Below the pieces are notes generated by a model that had not been told where the DNA came from, ran no database searches, and saw only the letters and a program-made list of their open reading frames with translations. This document shows, piece by piece, positions 38,701 through 52,100 of a stretch of 64,000 nucleotides of DNA (its first letter is position 1; the number at the start of each line of letters is the position of its first letter). Both the position numbers and the translations under genes were made by a program. The stretch lies in NCBI GenBank assembly GCA_947561715.1, contig OX387198.1, positions 8,184,001-8,248,000 on the forward strand. Direction: 5' to 3'. The stretch comes from Ascidia mentula (taxonomy: Eukaryota; Chordata; Ascidiacea; Phlebobranchia; Ascidiidae).

Positions 38701-41700
38701 GTGACTAGGACAACAGAGGCCTTAAACAAATTAACGCAAATTGTATTAACGGGAGGAAAGTCCACAAAATCCACGGCAAAAGTACGAGGGACAATTATAG
38801 GCTTCATGGGACGTGTACTTGCCACTAAAGCGATATCACTCAAGCAAAACATTCTGGTTCACAGTCCGTTTTCTTTACCTGTGGTCCTTGTTCACAGCCG
38901 TCGTCCCACGGGTTACCGACCGCCTTCTTCTTTGCCCTCGCAACGCTGCGTTTCACAAACTCGTCGTAAATCGTTTCCTCCACAAAGATACGGGAGCCCG
39001 CAGTACAACACTGTCCCTGTAAGATAGATTTCCGGTTACTTTATTGAAGTTCCGACGGGTACAATGGTATGTGAACTTTTTGAATGCCGTACTGGACTCA
39101 GTAAAGCAAAGGTAATGATGATATTACGCACGGATGGTCTATTACAGTGGTTTCCGACAGTAACGCTAAGCCCTGTGACAATAAAAAATGATTTTTAATA
39201 TGGAACGGGCACCTTCAATGGCCCCCAGGGTAGCCAATAATCTCCAAGGAGAAACTCTGGTTTATTGTGTGTAACCATATTTATGCAACAGCTGCACTTT
39301 TTCTCCAAAAAACTAGTTATGTCAAACGGACATTATTTCAGAATAACTAAATCGGACAAAAAACACCCTTTTCGCAAATCCAAAAACGGGTCTTTCAAGA
39401 CCACTTCCACGGGCGCTGGGAAATACTTACGTGATTGAAGAAGAGACCGTGGTGAGCAGTCTCTACAGCATGATCAAGATCCGCGTCGGCGAAGATTATG
39501 TTCGGACTCTTTCCGCCCAACTCCAAACTAACGCGCTTTAAGTTGCTCTTGCCGGCTGCTTGCATGATCACGTGACCAATCTGACCAACAGGAAATGCGT
39601 CGCTGAATGCGTGCGGTCAAATGAAGTATTGCAATTTTTCTGCAACCTTAACTATGGCGAATGAGAGAACCACTTGTAAGGATTTAGAAGTAAAAATTTG
39701 ACGAGATTTTAATCGGGCATTCTTTAAAATGCAAAATATTCCGATAACAGTTCTAAAATGCCTGAGGCTGTTCATGAATCGACCAAAAGTAATATTGCTT
39801 ATTAAGTCGGTTCATACTGCTTGTTCACGCACAATGTTACAACCTCGGGCTGAACGAAAAAGTAGCTTCATAAGGGAAATGATTAACCAAAGACTGGTGA
39901 CAAATAGGTGTAACCTACCTCCGTGGATCCAGTGAAGCAGACTTTGTCAACATCCATATGCTCGCTGATGGCTGCGCCCGCCGTCGGCCCATAACCTGGC
40001 ACAATGTTCAGCACGCCTGGCGGAAAGCCTGCCTGTGTTTGCAACAGCGTTTTAAAAGATACGCCTGACAAGTACTCTATAACCCGCAATAAATTGGGTA
40101 TGCGGAGAAAAATAAATTGCTATTGTACCTTACGCAAGTTCGTTACGACAAGAGATGCCAAGTCTTATAAATAATTGCAAAAACATGCGGTTTCCTTTGC
40201 TGTGGTTTAATGCTGACATCCCCGAGCAGCTGGTCGTGGATTAGTGCTGAGGAACGCGCTTCGTAGTACCACAATACTTACTATTAATTACATCTCGTGG
40301 TGTGCATAAGGAGCTTAGAGCAGAGCACAAGACGACCCGTGTCGAAGTCCGGGCCACAGGAAGTTTTGTTAAATATGTTAATAATCTGTTTTTGCGCTTA
40401 CCGAAAATGCTAAAGTAAAATTCTCCGGACATATTTTCCGCGAAATAGGGCGGCACGTAGCCGAGGATAAATAGTTGGCTCGATGCCGATGCGATAAAGC
40501 TTGGGTTAAGTCTCACGTAAATGTTTTTGAAACCACCAGCTTATGTAAGTCGGATAAAGGGAAACACAACTTTGTGGAATTATGCTGCAAATCTGCACCT
40601 GACAATTTCAATTGCTTGGTATTCACGGCAACCACAAAAGATAACCGAGTCCTATTTTACACAAATGCACACGTTATCTGTATGTCGTTATGTACCCCAG
40701 TTCATAAAGCGTTAAGTACTGTTTTTGCGAAAGACTGACGTGTTTATTTATGGCGCGTTTACGGCCAATAACTTCCTTACCTCCTTTGCAAGTTGTCCAA
40801 CGTAAAGCGCAGTTAAGGGAGTCTGTTCGGCCGGTTTCATCACAACCACATTGCCGCATGCAAGCGCCGGGCCCAACTTCCAAGCTTGCATTAGCAGCGG
40901 AAAGTTCCACGGAATAATCTGACCGCAAACCCCCACCGGCTCATGACGCGTGTACGCCAGAAAATTTCCGTCTAAATGTAAGAAAAATGGGGAGTTATGT
41001 TACAGAACGGACGTGATGTAATTTCCTCTGCACAAGAATTGCAATTTAACACATATGTTCTAATACGCGGAAATATGGAGGAACGAATGCTGAACCATTA
41101 ATTCTTTAGTGGCGGGAGCGATGGTTAGTTGTTAGAAACGACGGAAATGGCATCTTGAAAAACGGGCAACAATGACAGGGCGTTATAAACGCAAATGTCC
41201 CATCGAATATACGCAAACTTAATATTACATATGAGTAAGTGCTCCGGTCATCAAAGATAATTGTGCTGAATATCCTGTGAAACGGTTAATCAGCTTTTAC
41301 TTGTATGCAAACACCGTTCGTGATTCAAGGTTTTTGTATAAAATTTGGATTTTAGGAGCTTCCTGTGTTCGTATCATGAGCAAAAACTCCCTGACATTCT
41401 TTGAAGCATTATTATTTGCTCGGCAGTCTGGTGTAGGTTAATAGCGTGTTACGTCACGCTAAATGCCCATGCTGACATGCCATCATGACAGGCGGGTAAA
41501 GCAAATTCACAGAAAAGTGCTAACCGGTCGGGTGCTTTAACTACGAGTTTGTGATAAAGGCAATAAAAAGCAATACAGGACGAACCCACGCGTCGCAATG
41601 CTATAATACCTCAGAGATTTCCTCTATATTAGCTTCGGGCCCAGCATGATCTTTACTTGTTTAATTTATGTTAACAGTGCGCTGTTTAACTGTATAACAA

Positions 41701-43434
41701 GAAGGTCGTATCAATCGCTTACGATCCCCGGTGACCACAAAGCAATCAAACGTCACGGTGTCAACACATCGTGCCGACGCCAAACATTAATTTCACAATG
41801 TCCACGTTTCCTATCGCTTCGTGCGGCAAGATTGCGCTGACATGCAAATGCAGCTACACGGTAAATAACGTTCTGTAAAACAAGTTTTGGGCGCTGCATA
41901 CCAACGTGGTTCATTGCAGTATGAAATCCACCGGCCCTACAGCGCATTTTAAAGACTTCCGTGTTTGTCATTTGCCCTGTCTCTCAATGTTATAGTTGCG
42001 GAAAAAGAATGTTCGCTTGTGTTGTTTTCATAAAGTGCAAACAGTCGTAGCACAAAATCAGAAAATAACTTACCCATTGGTATGACCTTGCCGTGGTTCT
42101 TGTCAGCCCAACCAGCGAAATATCTGTGTTACAAAACAAAAGGTTACGCAAGTACAAGCGGGATATAAACCTCAAGGCGAGGCTCTTTTGCAGCAACGTA
42201 GTGCGGTCAACCATGACGTCTAGTAAATTAGGGTAGGATTGAACTTTCAGGAGCAAGTGAAAGCCAAATTAGGACTGGTTTGTTGAGTGTGTGTGCATGC
42301 TGGCTTGGGCACAAACAACACGATGGATTGTGCGACAAATGTCGGTTAAAACGTTTCAAACGCGTTCTGAATGACCATCGCAAACAAAGCGTAACACTAC
42401 CTCTCTCTTCGCACTGGCCTGTTAAGCGACATCTTTTCAAAACAAACTTACTCTGAAAGCACTTGATTAAACTGGACTGTAGGTCCAGCTTTTAGTGACA
42501 TTCCATGCATTTATGCAGAAATGAAATCGCCAATCCTGTCAACAAAATTTTTACCTGTAACATTCAATAACCAGGTGCAAGTCAATGTTGTAGGCGATGT
42601 GGTAAGGTTTGCCATTGTCCAAAGTTTCCAAACACTGTAGAATGGTAATACATAATGAAAGTTTTTGCAATTTACATGTGTATATAAGTGCATCAGTTCT
42701 GCTCAATGTTTTTGTTAGCTTGTTTTTTATAAACACCCTGGCAGTAGTTTGATCACAAAAGGTTTGTGTTAGATCGGACTTACCAAAGCATTAGCAAAAA
42801 AAAACTAGTAGACACAAAATCGATACTTACAGCTAAGTAATGTCTATCACGTTCAATCAAATCTGCAAGTTTAATGAGCAGTTTGCCCCTGGCAGAAGCA
42901 TCCATGGTTCTCCAGGGTGATCCCAATTTAAAAGCTTCCTGAGCTGCAGCAACAGCTTTGTTCACATCAGCCTGTAAAGGACATAGTCAGTAAACTTCAA
43001 AATACTACACAAATGCCCAACAATGAATACCCACCCTGTCTCCCTCTTGGACTTGACAAATGACTTCTTCATTGCATGGGTTTATGGTAGGGAATGTCTT
43101 CCCACTGACTGAGTTCACCCACTCATTATTTATCAAAATCTGCAAAACAAACCACGGAGCTAGTGAGTAAAATTTTAAGGTGTTCACATCAACAATGCTA
43201 CAAACACACAATACAATACTCCATTGTATATGAATGAAATATCACCAACCACAATACACTACCACAGCTGGATACATCAATACTGGAAAGTTTGCAGCAA
43301 TTGAATACTTAGTTAGAACCAGCAAATTGTGCTTGAACTACAAACGAGTTCAATTGGCAGTTGCATTCTAATGTGGTGGAGGTTACCTGAGTGTACTGAA
43401 TCTTGGGCGTAAGATCAGGCTTTGGGGTCGACAT
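35743..43434 (-). CDS. Aldh1a: Aldehyde dehydrogenase, ALDH1A (retinaldehyde dehydrogenase)-like
   Basis: This enzyme class oxidises aldehydes with NAD+; ALDH1A members make retinoic acid in the cytosol. Twelve minus-strand exons join in frame: 43387-43434, 43035-43139, 42831-42971, 42555-42634, 42074-42123, 40781-40971, 39919-40032, 39431-39580, 38879-39016, 37625-37789, 37003-37160 and 35743-35857, giving about 485 aa. Seen: [19 protein letters not shown], cofactor-site GFPPGVLN and FTGSTE, the general-base ELGGKSP, the nucleophile region [34 protein letters not shown] and [17 protein letters not shown]. The pattern is nearer to ALDH1A than to mitochondrial ALDH2, and the start [11 protein letters not shown] carries no mitochondrial presequence. 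The last placed exon ends ...TEVKC at a GTGAGT donor, so a final exon of roughly 10-15 residues remains unplaced below 35743. Whether the substrate is retinal cannot be read from the sequence. Confidence 0.9.
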
Positions 43435-45428
43435 TGCGTTTTTTTGCAGTGAAACAAAGCCTCAGTGAACGCTAAAGCTGTAAAAGAAGCGGTTGATCAA
43501 GTTAACTGCCTCGAATAACCCTTGCAATGTGTGTTGGTTACGTCCGCTACTTCTGCCTATCCTGCTACTGTGCAAAATTTCGTGGTGGGAGGAGCGTTTT
43601 ATGTGCGCTTAAAAACACGTGACAACGAACAGCTAAAAGATTACGAAATACCTTTCCTAGGTAAAAAGGGCGTAGCCTTATGGCTTTTCACAGTTTACAA
43701 GAACTTCGTTGTAAGTAAGTAACGCTCCATCTACATCAAGTTACCAATGACGCAATGATGTTTTGTTCTGTGACAAGTCAACCGGAAAACCGCCATACCC
43801 TTTTTTGACTAAAGCACAAGCTCAGTGTCAGTTGCAAAGCCTACAATAAGTACCTATCCCTGCAATCACTTTCGTTACACTGATAACTAGCAAGGTACAA
43901 CATTCTGACAAGAGCATTTTAAATGTCCTGTGAATCCACCACGTGCCTTTTTCATATTTTCCCATCACGACGGTACGTCATTGTCTTGCGCTTTTACGTC
44001 ACCTTGCGGTGAATTTTTTTTAGGGAATACACCACAAAAAATAAAAATTGGTTGATGTCCTGTAAATTTTTATCCTACAATAAATGGATGGGCGGGTGAT
44101 TGGCAGCATTAACCAAGCGCCCTACCCGTATACCAAGAATAAAAAAACCTGATCGGGTTTCGTGCCCAGTTCAAATCCTGGTGTGGTCAAAAAAAATACA
44201 ATAAATGGATCGAACATGAGTGACAGAATTGCCGTTACTCACTTCCTGGTGTCAAAAGTAATTATACAAAACCGAAATGGTTCCATTTTGCATATTTTAT
44301 CATAAAGGATCACTTTCGACGAATTTACAGTTTTATTTAATTTGATTTATTATTCAAAGATTTTATTTGGCCGTAATACAAAATTAAGTTTGAAGTTTAT
44401 AATTTCTCTATGAAGCAGTTAATTTGGAAATTAAAGTTTGCGGTAATATTATTTGTATAATGTAACTATACAAGCTATACTTAAAGGATTTAATGATACA
44501 TTCTGGTGTTCTTTACACCATACATTTTTACTGGCAGCCAATAAATAATTATTAGGTAGTAGCTAGGGGGTGAGGGGAAAAGGTTAAAATCACAAAAGAC
44601 ACATAATGCAACAAAACGTTTCAAGGGCAACGGGTTTGGATTAACATTTGTGAAATTGAAACACAACAAACAGTTTACCTGCGTCGCCGACTGTTGTGAA
44701 CAAAAGAACGGAAATATTTGCGATGTCACAGTGCGTTGTGTCGGTTAAACCCAACCTAAACACCGGACACGGAAGTAGAACAAAAAAGGTCTCGCATTGT
44801 TTCCCACAAACCGCGAACGCGAACAATTTAGCAAGTTTTTTTGATATTTTGATTTGGATTAGATGATCATCACATAGCTATGTTACGTACTGCATTTTCA
44901 GGGAAGCCTGTAGTGAGCGCGACTGACAACTAGGTCTAACAGTTTTTGGAATACTTGGTACACAACTCGGCTAGCTTGCCAAACAGCAAAGCTGGGGAAT
45001 GTTTGGGAGAGCATTAACTTTTACAGCTTGGTTGCTGGTGATGCCAAGGAAAATCGCAAGTCGATCAAGTAAGACACGAATACAACAAGTTCTACACCAA
45101 TCTTTAAAAAAAATAATGATTCAGCAAGAGTTGACGTTTGCATTTCGGGCTAAATGTTTAACATAATTTTTGAAATGAGGAGAACTTAGGTGTGTCCGTT
45201 ACTATGCCGGGAATTATTAAAAAAATTTCGTATTCTTCAGCCATAATTTAATAACGAAGTTTGTAAGGTCACACGTTAGTGCACAATTAAATAATGGGCT
45301 CCACAGTATTGTGAATTGTAGCTCGACTGTTTTAGTTCCACGACATAGATAAAAGCCTATTTATCTACTAAGTAAATTAATATGGTGAAAACGAACGTAA
45401 GCTAGAATTTTATGTCTTACGTTTTTTT
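43435..45428. other. Intergenic region upstream of Aldh1a with a SINE
   Basis: About 2 kb carrying the Aldh1a promoter side. Apart from the SINE at 44090-44196 I recognise nothing. Short open frames near 44490-44830 (minus) have no family resemblance. Confidence 0.45.
44076..44210 (+). mobile_element. Young tRNA-derived SINE with 14-bp target-site duplication
   Basis: The element occupies 44090-44196. It starts GGGCGGGTGATTGGCAGC, has a D-arm-like TTAACCAAGCGCCC and a B-box AGTTCAAATCC near 44169-44179, and ends in an A-rich tail. It is bracketed by the exact direct repeat TACAATAAATGGAT at 44076-44089 and 44197-44210, a target-site duplication. The intact duplication and short A tail mean recent LINE-dependent insertion. 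A partner copy lies at 34461-34550 in the other orientation. Confidence 0.88.
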
Positions 45429-45731
45429 TCATAGTTTGCTTATCCGATTATTCTCAGACTGAACCAATGTTTGTGACACACTTTTAACTTTCCTAACAGC
45501 TTCTTGCCCAACAACAACACCACCTCCAAGTATTACCAGTGCAACCTTGCTTTCCTTCACAAACTTGCAAGTTACTTGTGGAACGTCTGTAGTTGAAGCA
45601 ACGTAAGGGGTATTTACGTCATCACCGATGGGGTTATTCGTATCGGAGTGCACCCTTTTGAAATCAATAAGCTGCGCTGAAATACGAATTATTATAACAT
45701 TTTGAAAGGCAATCAAATTGAAAGTTAACAC
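45429..45731 (-). CDS. Possible 3' exon of a small membrane protein, unrecognised
   Basis: A minus-strand open frame ends at 45429. A good acceptor (TATTTCAG) inside it would leave about 80 codons encoding a polar segment, then a single hydrophobic stretch VALVILGGGVVVG, then a short basic and polar tail. I do not recognise the family. An upstream exon would have to lie in the narrow gap before, or overlapping, the plus-strand ZP gene. The composition looks more protein-like than most stray frames here, but without a matched upstream exon it stays doubtful. Confidence 0.3.
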   Translation of the reverse strand: MLTFNLIAFQNVIIIRISAQLIDFKRVHSDTNNPIGDDVNTPYVASTTDVPQVTCKFVKESKVALVILGGGVVVGQEAVRKVKSVSQTLVQSENNRISKL

Positions 45732-45890
45732 AGCCCACGAAATATTTTATTATTCTTTATTCGCTAAATGCGGTGGGGGTGTAGGTCAAGTGACGCACGA
45801 TGGGTACTTCGAAATAATTGGGACAAAAAAACGCTACATAATACATAAGCGAAATCAATTTTTTCAATTAAATCTGCTGACATAAATTAG

Positions 45891-48731
45891 AGGCTTGTTA
45901 CTTCATAACACATGCCAATTCCCGATTTACATCATTTCTTGTAAAGCTCCGATATGCAAAGTATATTTGTGTTCAAGCATGGACGATTGTGCGGTTCAGT
46001 GTCTGGGGCACAACCCTATTTACGAGCTCGGAATAACAAGTCCAAACTTGTCCAATGTTACTATGAGTGACGTGGCGGAAGGTTGCTATCCGACTATTTC
46101 GGGAAACAACACATTGTTCAGTATCAACATCACGGATTGCTCGCCGACAAAAACGGTGAGGCCACACAAAAACGAGTTACCTTACTCTTATAATGGATTG
46201 TATTTGATAAACTATATCGTCTGCAATGCACAAGTGAAAGCGATTTTTTGGACTATTAAATCAGCCATAACACTTGTCGTGGATAACGTTTTTAATGGAA
46301 CTTTCCCACTGTAACAATATATGGATGAGGGAAGGGTAATATTCTAGATAAACATAACCTGGCCAATATTCACTGACCTGAATTATGTTTGACCCAGGTC
46401 AAAAAGTGACTGAAAAAAGATCTAGCTAGTATTTGTGGCACTGGACAAGCTTTTAAACTAACATGCACACAAATTTCCACGTTGTGGTACCTTTCGGTCA
46501 ACGTCGATCTGTTAGTAACCTAAATCGGATAGTGCTCCCGAGTTTATTTGATTGAATTGCATAACTTTCTTACGTTACAAAACCATCTCTCTGTATTATC
46601 GAACAAAAACAGTTTTTCTACTGTTAACGTTTTTGCGCTTTCTTGCAGGGCAATAAAACACACTCTATCTACACGTATGCGATCAACTCGTTCACGAACA
46701 CCAACCTCCAGTCGACCACTTCAAATTCAATCGATATATCGTTCCGGTTCAGCTGCATCTACAATCTTGGAGTCCAAACCTCCCTTTCACTAGGAGGCTC
46801 AGTTTCGCAGTAATTACAATAAATATTACGAAACTATTTGATTTTATTAGGATCCGTTTTTATGCTGAAAAGTGCTTATCCCTTTGTTACCAAATAGCTT
46901 CTTTAACAAATATTACCAAGGAAAAAGAAACATATTTAAAAAAGAATTCAATTTTTTGAAAAAAACATTTTATGCAGGTCGTCAAGTCTGTCTTTTCAAC
47001 CTGTTTCCGTGGAGTTAGCTATTGCAATGGCTCTCTTTAACGACTCAACCTTCTCCGTTCCGATAGTGGGAGACCACAACATCACCGTTCCCGACTATAT
47101 TTACGTGGGCCTTACTTTCACTGATGGAAATGCAAACTATCTCGTCTTGCAGGTATAACCGAGCTAGTCAATCTGAGAAAAGCTTCAGATGATTTGCGAC
47201 AAAAGTGATCCAACATCGAAAAAACAGATATATTCAAACACGATCTGCTCACGCTATAGATATAATAAGATTGCGCATTTTTGGTCTTTTATATTCGTTT
47301 TGTATTGGCACGTATTGGTGAAACACAGGATTTTGTTGACATATCGATAAAAAGGTACTTTCTAAGATAACAGTTTCTATCCATACTAGTAGCAAAACTA
47401 AGTATTCCAAGTAGTTAACGAATGCTCTTCTATTTTAGGCCACAACATGTTGGGCCACTCCTTCCAGCAGCTCCTCAGACGCAAGACAATATTCTATTAT
47501 AGCAAGCGGGTAAGTTTATAGCCTCTTAAAGCTACACAAAACCGAGCATGGATATGCTACAATTTGTAATTTTAGTTGCCCAGCAAACCTAAGTGATCCG
47601 ACTTTGGTGTTGCTCTATGAAAACTACTATTCTTCACAAGCACGATTCGCCCTGCAAGCTTTTACATGGGCAGGTCTCGCTTTAGCCGACCAGAACATTT
47701 ACATACACTGTGATGTTGCGGTCTGCGACACAGTGCTTAACGATACTTGCACAACGAAAGTACGTATACGTGCGAATACTAATGGTCAAATCGTTGGCTG
47801 TGTATTAATGCGGCTACGATTTTTGTTCATGATTGCAGAATTGCGTTGGAAGTTTGGAAGCGCGACGCAAGAGATCGATAGACGGTCATCTAATAACAGT
47901 TGGTCCCCTGAAAGTCGTGGCCGGAGACTCAGCTTGTTCAAAGGTTTGATCTGTTGTGTTTTACCGGTCCCATATACGGAATAAAAACATAGAACTCACT
48001 GTTTCGACATGATACGTACTCCAGTGGTTTTAGCAGCTAAATTTTACTCTGATTTTTAATGCAATGTGGTATTCGCAAACAAGTTTTTTTTTCTGAAACA
48101 GATGAATGGTGGATGTTCCCATATGTGTAGTGAGGACTTTTATGGTTTCGTGCGCTGCATCTGCGGTCCGGGTTTTGTGTTGCTCAGGGACAGGAAATCG
48201 TGTGGATGTGAGTAATATGAAGCAACTATAAGGCGTGATAAATGTTTGAACTGGTGAAAGGGTAAATGTGAAGAACAAGTGGAAACGTTTGCACTTCCGT
48301 AGTGTTAACACGTTGATACGAAACAAGGCTTGGATTTTGTTTTAAAAACTGGTAAAATGATGTTGTTTTCGTAACTACGACCTAAAGCAAACATAACTCA
48401 CCGTGCATCCGATATTGTCGTTGTAAAGATATCAAAACGCACAAAATTCGGTCGATCAGGTTTTATCTTTAGGGGGTTTGAACACAAGCTCTTCTGAAAC
48501 AGGAAGATTTTACTTTCAGTGATTGGAGGACGAGGAGTGAATGAGTTTGATTGGCACGAAGGAGTTCATCTTTCGGCAGGGGAGGATGTGATGGAAAGTT
48601 CAATGAGCGACTACATCTTATTCGCGGCATCATCCCTCATTCTTTTCGCTTGTGTTGGTCTATTGATAGGAATATGCCGCAAGAAAAATCGCTCCAGGAA
48701 AAGAAAATACAAAGGCGCGCACGAGTTGTAG
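45891..48731 (+). CDS. ZP-domain, EGF-like, single-pass membrane protein (5' end uncertain)
   Basis: ZP modules polymerise into extracellular filaments such as egg coats. Exons: about 45891-46155 (start uncertain), 46649-46809, 46978-47152, 47439-47509, 47576-47759, 47839-47943, 48102-48207 and 48520-48731 (TAG); the phases agree. The first exon has ZP-N-like cysteines (DDCAVQCLGHNPIYELG). The ZP-C part shows FRFSCIYNLG, PDYIYVGLTF, CWATPSSSS, then YSSQARFALQAFTW and IYIHCDVAVCD. RRKRS in the next exon is a furin-type site. After it comes a six-cysteine EGF module built around NGGCSHMC and CICGPGFVL, then a helix (LFAASSLILFACVGLLIGI) and a basic tail. No signal peptide is visible, so upstream exons or an alternative start are missing. 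An EGF module between the cleavage site and the membrane is unusual. Its 3' half is echoed in the decayed copies at 55150-56050 and 62230-63130. Confidence 0.85.
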
Positions 48732-49196
48732 ATGATGTGATGTTTTTTTTCCTAACGAATCAATCACGCTCACACTGAAGCAATGAGTTTGAAACAGACA
48801 CTTAATATTACAGACAAAACGGTTTTCATTGCAAAACTGCCTTCCATAGATTTCTACATGTAAATGAATCACATCTTTCGTTCTGCCTTCGTTCAATATT
48901 ATTGTCAGATATTTTGTACAGCAGTTGTAGACGCATGTTATATACAAAATGTTGGCGTTATATCATCGATATCTTTTGTTCAATTATATGTACTGTACAG
49001 TGTGAACAATCACAAGTAAACATGTCTGCAAGAAAACGAGGTTCAACTACAAACGTGATGAAATTTTAAATCTGCGCAGACAAGTTGACCCAACCGACTA
49101 CTGAAATGCGTAAATTGAGCAAGACTTCAAGCGACTCAATCGGCATTAACATTGATCACAAGCAACATTTGAGACATTAGTAAAACCAAAAAGAAT
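48732..49196. other. Convergent spacer between the ZP gene and receptor copy 1
   Basis: About 465 bp hold the 3' ends of the two facing genes. A part near 48850-48890 is similar to sequence near 56080-56120 in the next unit, so the spacer was part of the duplicated segment. No other feature is seen. Confidence 0.55.
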
Positions 49197-52100
49197 TTAC
49201 ACTGCTGACGTAACCGGGGATCGAGCTAAACCTTCTTCCGTTGAAGGCTGCTTTGCCACAGTCCTTACTTTAGTAGCGCTGCCCCTCACCAGCCGAACAA
49301 AAAACCTTGCCGCCAATGGCAAAGTGTTGGAATAGATAATGGGATTAAGGGCGCTATTCACAGGCAAAAGAATAATGGCCGAAAAAGCGTAGGCATATGG
49401 TGGTATAACCCCTCCTGACATGCTGATAAAAGTCATCACACAAATCGGCATCCAACAACAAAAGTCAGTTCCGATGAGAAAGGAGATTTTGCGCTGCATC
49501 GCCTTGTTGTCGGTTTGCTTGGCGCTGCGGACCGCGTTACCTCGTGTTGAATGTCTGTAAATGGCCAAGTAGGAGGCCAGGATGTACAGCAAGGCTACGA
49601 AATTGAAGGTGATGACCACTGCAGAATATGAACCAAATATCGACCCGTCACCGGGAAGACGAAAAAACTTTGGAATGCAAACACTGCTGGCGCTGTAAAA
49701 GCCGTGATAGCCGAGTGATTTGGGAGCAAGACTTGGAAAGTGACTTAGTAAAAAGCTGTTTAGAGCGTTCCAATCGTCGGGGACATTGTCGCGACTGCTG
49801 TTTGTTGGGACAAGGGCGTTTAAACGCAAAGCAAATCGTTGTAACTCATCAAATTTCACTGCTCCGCGTTGAAAGTACGGGTTACTCTGTATGAGCATTT
49901 CGCTGACCATCTGCCGCGAGAGGGCGGGCGAGAGTGGAAGCAATGATGTGATAAGAGAGAAGATCCAAAGCATCGACAACCAGACGAAAACCCATCTTAC
50001 GCGTACTTCCCTACTCTTGAATGGCCGAAAAACGCCATACAAGCGATAAGAGGTCAAACATATGAGTGTTAGAACTGAAGCCTCGCTTGAAAGGGTTGTC
50101 ATCACTCCAACAGAGTTGCAAGTTCCGCTGGCTCGCCACAACCGATCACGCAGGCAATACTGGGAAGAAAACTGAACCGACTTGACGCCTATAATCACTA
50201 GACAGACACCCATAAGAAAATCTGCCAAGGCCAGGTTCAAAATAAGGATGTTGTTGATTACAGCGACTGGGGACACGCGCTTGTTATGGCGAACAGAGTA
50301 CAGATACTTGCATGTGATTACCATAACAGCACTATTGCCTATTAACGCCAGAAATGCTGAAATCCAGACAAAGATGCGCAGTCCTGGTGATGCAATCATG
50401 TCAGATTTTGAAGAGACAGCGTGAGTTGCTTCAAACTCTTCAGGACATTCGTCGGAAAGATCGGTGCAGTCAGTTATACCGTCGAGCACCTGTAAGTATT
50501 TAATCAGATGTAGAAACAAAAATGTGTAGAAAACACACAACAGAGGTTATTTCTTACTTTGCTTCTTGAGACGAACAAGGGGTCGCCGTTGTTGCAGTAA
50601 AAGTGTGTTTTGGAACTACAGTTCATTTCATCTTTGGCATCACCAACACAATCCACCACACCATCGCAAACTTTTAAAAGTGCCACGCTAACCTTTGGTC
50701 GTGGACCTGAAACATAAAATTAAAACTACTGGTATTGTTTGTCGGAACTTTGCCATTAACAATGTCATTTCTTTTGGCAACTTCACTTTCAGTTCTAAGC
50801 CACTTTATCATCTGTTAGTATTACAAGAATTTTGCTATTCGTGTCCATCTCTGCAAATATACCAGCTAGCTTCATTGATACATAACATAAACACACTAGT
50901 TTTTACCATGAGTCCACTCAACCGTTCCTGCATTGCAACCGAATCTGGTACTTTCGCAGTCTTCCTCGTCTTCTGCTTTACTGCATTCACTTACTCCGTT
51001 GCATATCGACAAACCAGCCACATATTCTGCGAAATTGCCACATAATCTCGCAGTCTCGTTGCCATTAACCGGAAGAAGTCGTTTCATAAAACTTGGAAGC
51101 TGTACCTAGAGGTGTAAAAGGGCTTTAAAGTAACCAGCTTACAAACGTTACAAAAATTACCTTCTTTAGAGGAATGGTATCGCAAACTTTTGGTCTAACG
51201 CTGCAATTTGCCTCCGCCGAGCATTCGTCCTCAAACAATAAGCACTCAACTTTTCCATCACACCTACAACAAAGTAAGAAATTTGTGGACCTTTACTTTG
51301 AAAAAAATGTCGCTATGCATGTACCCAGCAACGTCATCAACGTGACTCAACGCACCTTGCTGCATTTCCCTGGAAAGCTTCCTTTCCGATGGTCGTGAGG
51401 TTGAACATGGATAGGATAATCCGGAATAATTTAGGAATAGGAAAGCAGGAAAAGTTTTTAGGTGACTGTTTGGGTTCTACAGGAGTCGGTTGTGAGCAAA
51501 ACTTCTCATCAATCCCACTAGCTGAACAGTCTTTATTGCCATCACATACCGCTCCCGGTTTCAAACACTTGCCGTCGCACTCGAGTTGTCCACTTTTGCA
51601 CTTTCTGCATGCATTGTTTTGGTAACAAATCTTTGAACATATTTCGCGTTGCGCCGAAGTATTAAAACTACTGGAACAAAGGCATTCGTCCGAGAGATCG
51701 GGACAGTCGATCACCCCATCACAAATTTGCCTTTTGGCGATGATAGTGCGGTTGTCAAGACAAAGCGAACAGACAAATACACCATCTACAAAACACACAT
51801 CCGATGCGTCATCACACCAGGGTAGGCTGTCACGCAGAGACCACTGCGGAATAGAACAATATTTCTTGTGTGTTTTGAGGCTTGACACTTGTCTGAAGCA
51901 TTTGAAACCAGGCAAAGAGGTGATGTCGTCTTTTTCACCTTCGCAATCAGTGAAGGCGTCACACGAATAATCCCACGACAGACACTTTTTCTTGTGCTCA
52001 GGACAACGAAACATTCGCGGGTCAGAACACGACTCGATTTCATCGCTGCAATCCCCACAGTTGTCAACGCCGTCACACATCATGTTTTCGGGAATGCACC

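Noticed and set aside
38491-39027. Plus-strand frame of 178 codons
   Set aside because: It covers the antisense of the Aldh1a active-site exon (38879-39016) and an intron; no family resemblance.
44090-44196. A functional tRNA gene at the B-box sequence
   Set aside because: The promoter-like boxes are present but no acceptor stem or anticodon arm can be folded. The A tail and target duplication show a SINE.
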